Positions 63,251 through 64,000 of a DNA stretch of 64,000 bases are shown here, one piece after another. Both the position numbers and the translations under genes were made by a program. The notes under the pieces are model-generated. The model saw nothing but the letters and a program-made list of their open reading frames with translations, was not told the DNA's origin and ran no database searches. The DNA comes from Pasteurella multocida subsp. multocida OH4807. Lineage in GTDB: Bacteria; Pseudomonadota; Gammaproteobacteria; Enterobacterales; Pasteurellaceae. The stretch spans positions 1,388,001 to 1,452,000 of the forward strand of contig CP004391.1 of the NCBI GenBank assembly GCA_000973525.1. The letters run 5' to 3'. Every line of letters begins with the position of its first letter. Positions within the stretch are counted from its first letter, which is position 1.

Positions 63251-63892
63251 ATGCAAGAGCAAATGCAAACAACTCAGTCGATAGATCCCACATTAGAATG
63301 GTTTCTATCTCACTGCCATATTCATAAATATCCGTCTAAAAGTACATTAATTCATGCTGGAGAAAAAGCAGAAACGCTGTATTACTTAATTAAAGGATCT
63401 GTTGCTGTCTTAGTCAAAGATGAAGACGGTAAAGAAATGATACTCACCTATTTAAGCCAAGGCGACTTCTTCGGGGAAGCAGGGCTTTTTGAAGAGGGTC
63501 AATTACGCTCAGCTTGGATTAAAGCGAAAAGTCCCTGTGAAATTGCTGAAATTTCGTATAAGAAGTTCCGTCAACTTATTCAAGTGAATCCTGATATTTT
63601 AATGCATTTGTCTGCCCAACTTGCTCGCCGTTTACAAAACACATCTCGACAAGTAAGTAACTTAGCATTTTTAGATGTGACAGGGCGTATTGCACAAACA
63701 TTATTAAATCTTGCCAAAATGCCAGAAGCCATGACCCACCCAGATGGCATGCAAATTAAAATTACTCGTCAAGAAATTGGTCAAATGGTGGGATGTTCAC
63801 GTGAAACGGTTGGTCGTATTCTCAAAATGTTAGAAGATCAACACTTGATCTCGGCACATGGTAAAACCATTGTCGTTTACGGTACTCGATAA
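63251..63892 (+). CDS. crp: cAMP receptor protein (catabolite activator)
   Basis: 213 residues from ATG at 63251, with GGAGG seven bases upstream. The N-terminal cAMP-binding beta-roll has [20 protein letters not shown], which contacts cAMP. The C-terminal winged helix has [23 protein letters not shown] is the global activator of carbon metabolism and of competence genes in this family. It ends at an uptake-word terminator. Confidence 0.97.
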   Translation: MQEQMQTTQSIDPTLEWFLSHCHIHKYPSKSTLIHAGEKAETLYYLIKGSVAVLVKDEDGKEMILTYLSQGDFFGEAGLFEEGQLRSAWIKAKSPCEIAEISYKKFRQLIQVNPDILMHLSAQLARRLQNTSRQVSNLAFLDVTGRIAQTLLNLAKMPEAMTHPDGMQIKITRQEIGQMVGCSRETVGRILKMLEDQHLISAHGKTIVVYGTR

Positions 63893-63903
63893 AATCTTAG
63901 CGT

Positions 63904-63937
63904 AAAAAGTGCGGTCAATATTGACCGCACTTTTTCA
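63904..63937 (+). terminator. crp terminator built from an inverted uptake-word pair
   Basis: AAAAAGTGCGGTCAA and TTGACCGCACTTTTT form a perfect 15-base stem with a 2-base centre and T-rich end. The remaining 63 bases of the window show nothing recognisable. Confidence 0.9.
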
Positions 63938-64000
63938 CATTCATATCACGCTTAATCTTCATTTGTATTTCAATCTGAAAATGCCAATCTATTAACATCA

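Overview
The window is chromosomal DNA from a Pasteurellaceae bacterium, most likely Pasteurella (P. multocida-like). The 9-base Hin-type DNA uptake core AAGTGCGGT and its complement recur through the backbone, sometimes paired head to head as terminators. The housekeeping genes also fall in familiar gammaproteobacterial neighbourhoods: dusB-fis, accBC, groESL, priA/rpmE, rpmBG-mutM, dut-slmA and argCBH. Species assignment is inference from content and uptake words, not from a database search.

Layout. 1-2.4 kb is an accessory pocket: a deleted REP-associated tyrosine transposase (RAYT), an array of REP-like hairpins, and an AIPR-family (abortive-infection type) gene. 2.4-17 kb is a minus-strand run: purL with a consensus PurR box; dusB-fis; accB-accC-yhdT-panF with prmA behind a structured leader; aroQ; a newly noted 56-codon membrane protein abutting menC; menB; and a DUF2254 membrane protein. 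17-23.6 kb is the plus-strand glyQ...glyS region. It is split by two thiol/glutathione genes, an LprI-like lysozyme-inhibitor homologue, and a single-chain fusion of a C5 cytosine methyltransferase with an HpaII-family restriction endonuclease. 23.7-32.8 kb carries aspA, a divergent AbgT transporter, fxsA, groES-groEL behind a sigma-32 promoter, and a molybdate/tungstate-type ABC transporter with modD. 32.9-40.5 kb has deaD, nlpI, pnp, tRNA-Ala(GGC), gltX and four identical tRNA-Val(UAC) genes. 40.6-48.2 kb has a GT32 glycosyltransferase, argE divergent from argCBH, arfA with its built-in terminator, an ArsC/YfgD-type protein and a PerM-like permease. 48.2-53.7 kb is an acrR-acrA-(free methionine sulfoxide reductase)-acrB efflux operon with a palindromic operator. 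53.8-64 kb has ftsN, priA, rpmE, an AT-rich GT8 glycosyltransferase, mutM, rpmG, rpmB, radC, coaBC, dut, slmA, yheU and crp.

Most genes serve core metabolism, translation and envelope functions. The regions that stand out as acquired are the AIPR/REP pocket, the methyltransferase-endonuclease fusion and the GT8 gene. All three are AT-rich and I saw no uptake core in them. The two defence-type loci (AIPR and the HpaII-type fusion) and the recoding-like arfA locus are the most biologically distinctive. I saw no CRISPR array, no prophage and no intact insertion sequence.
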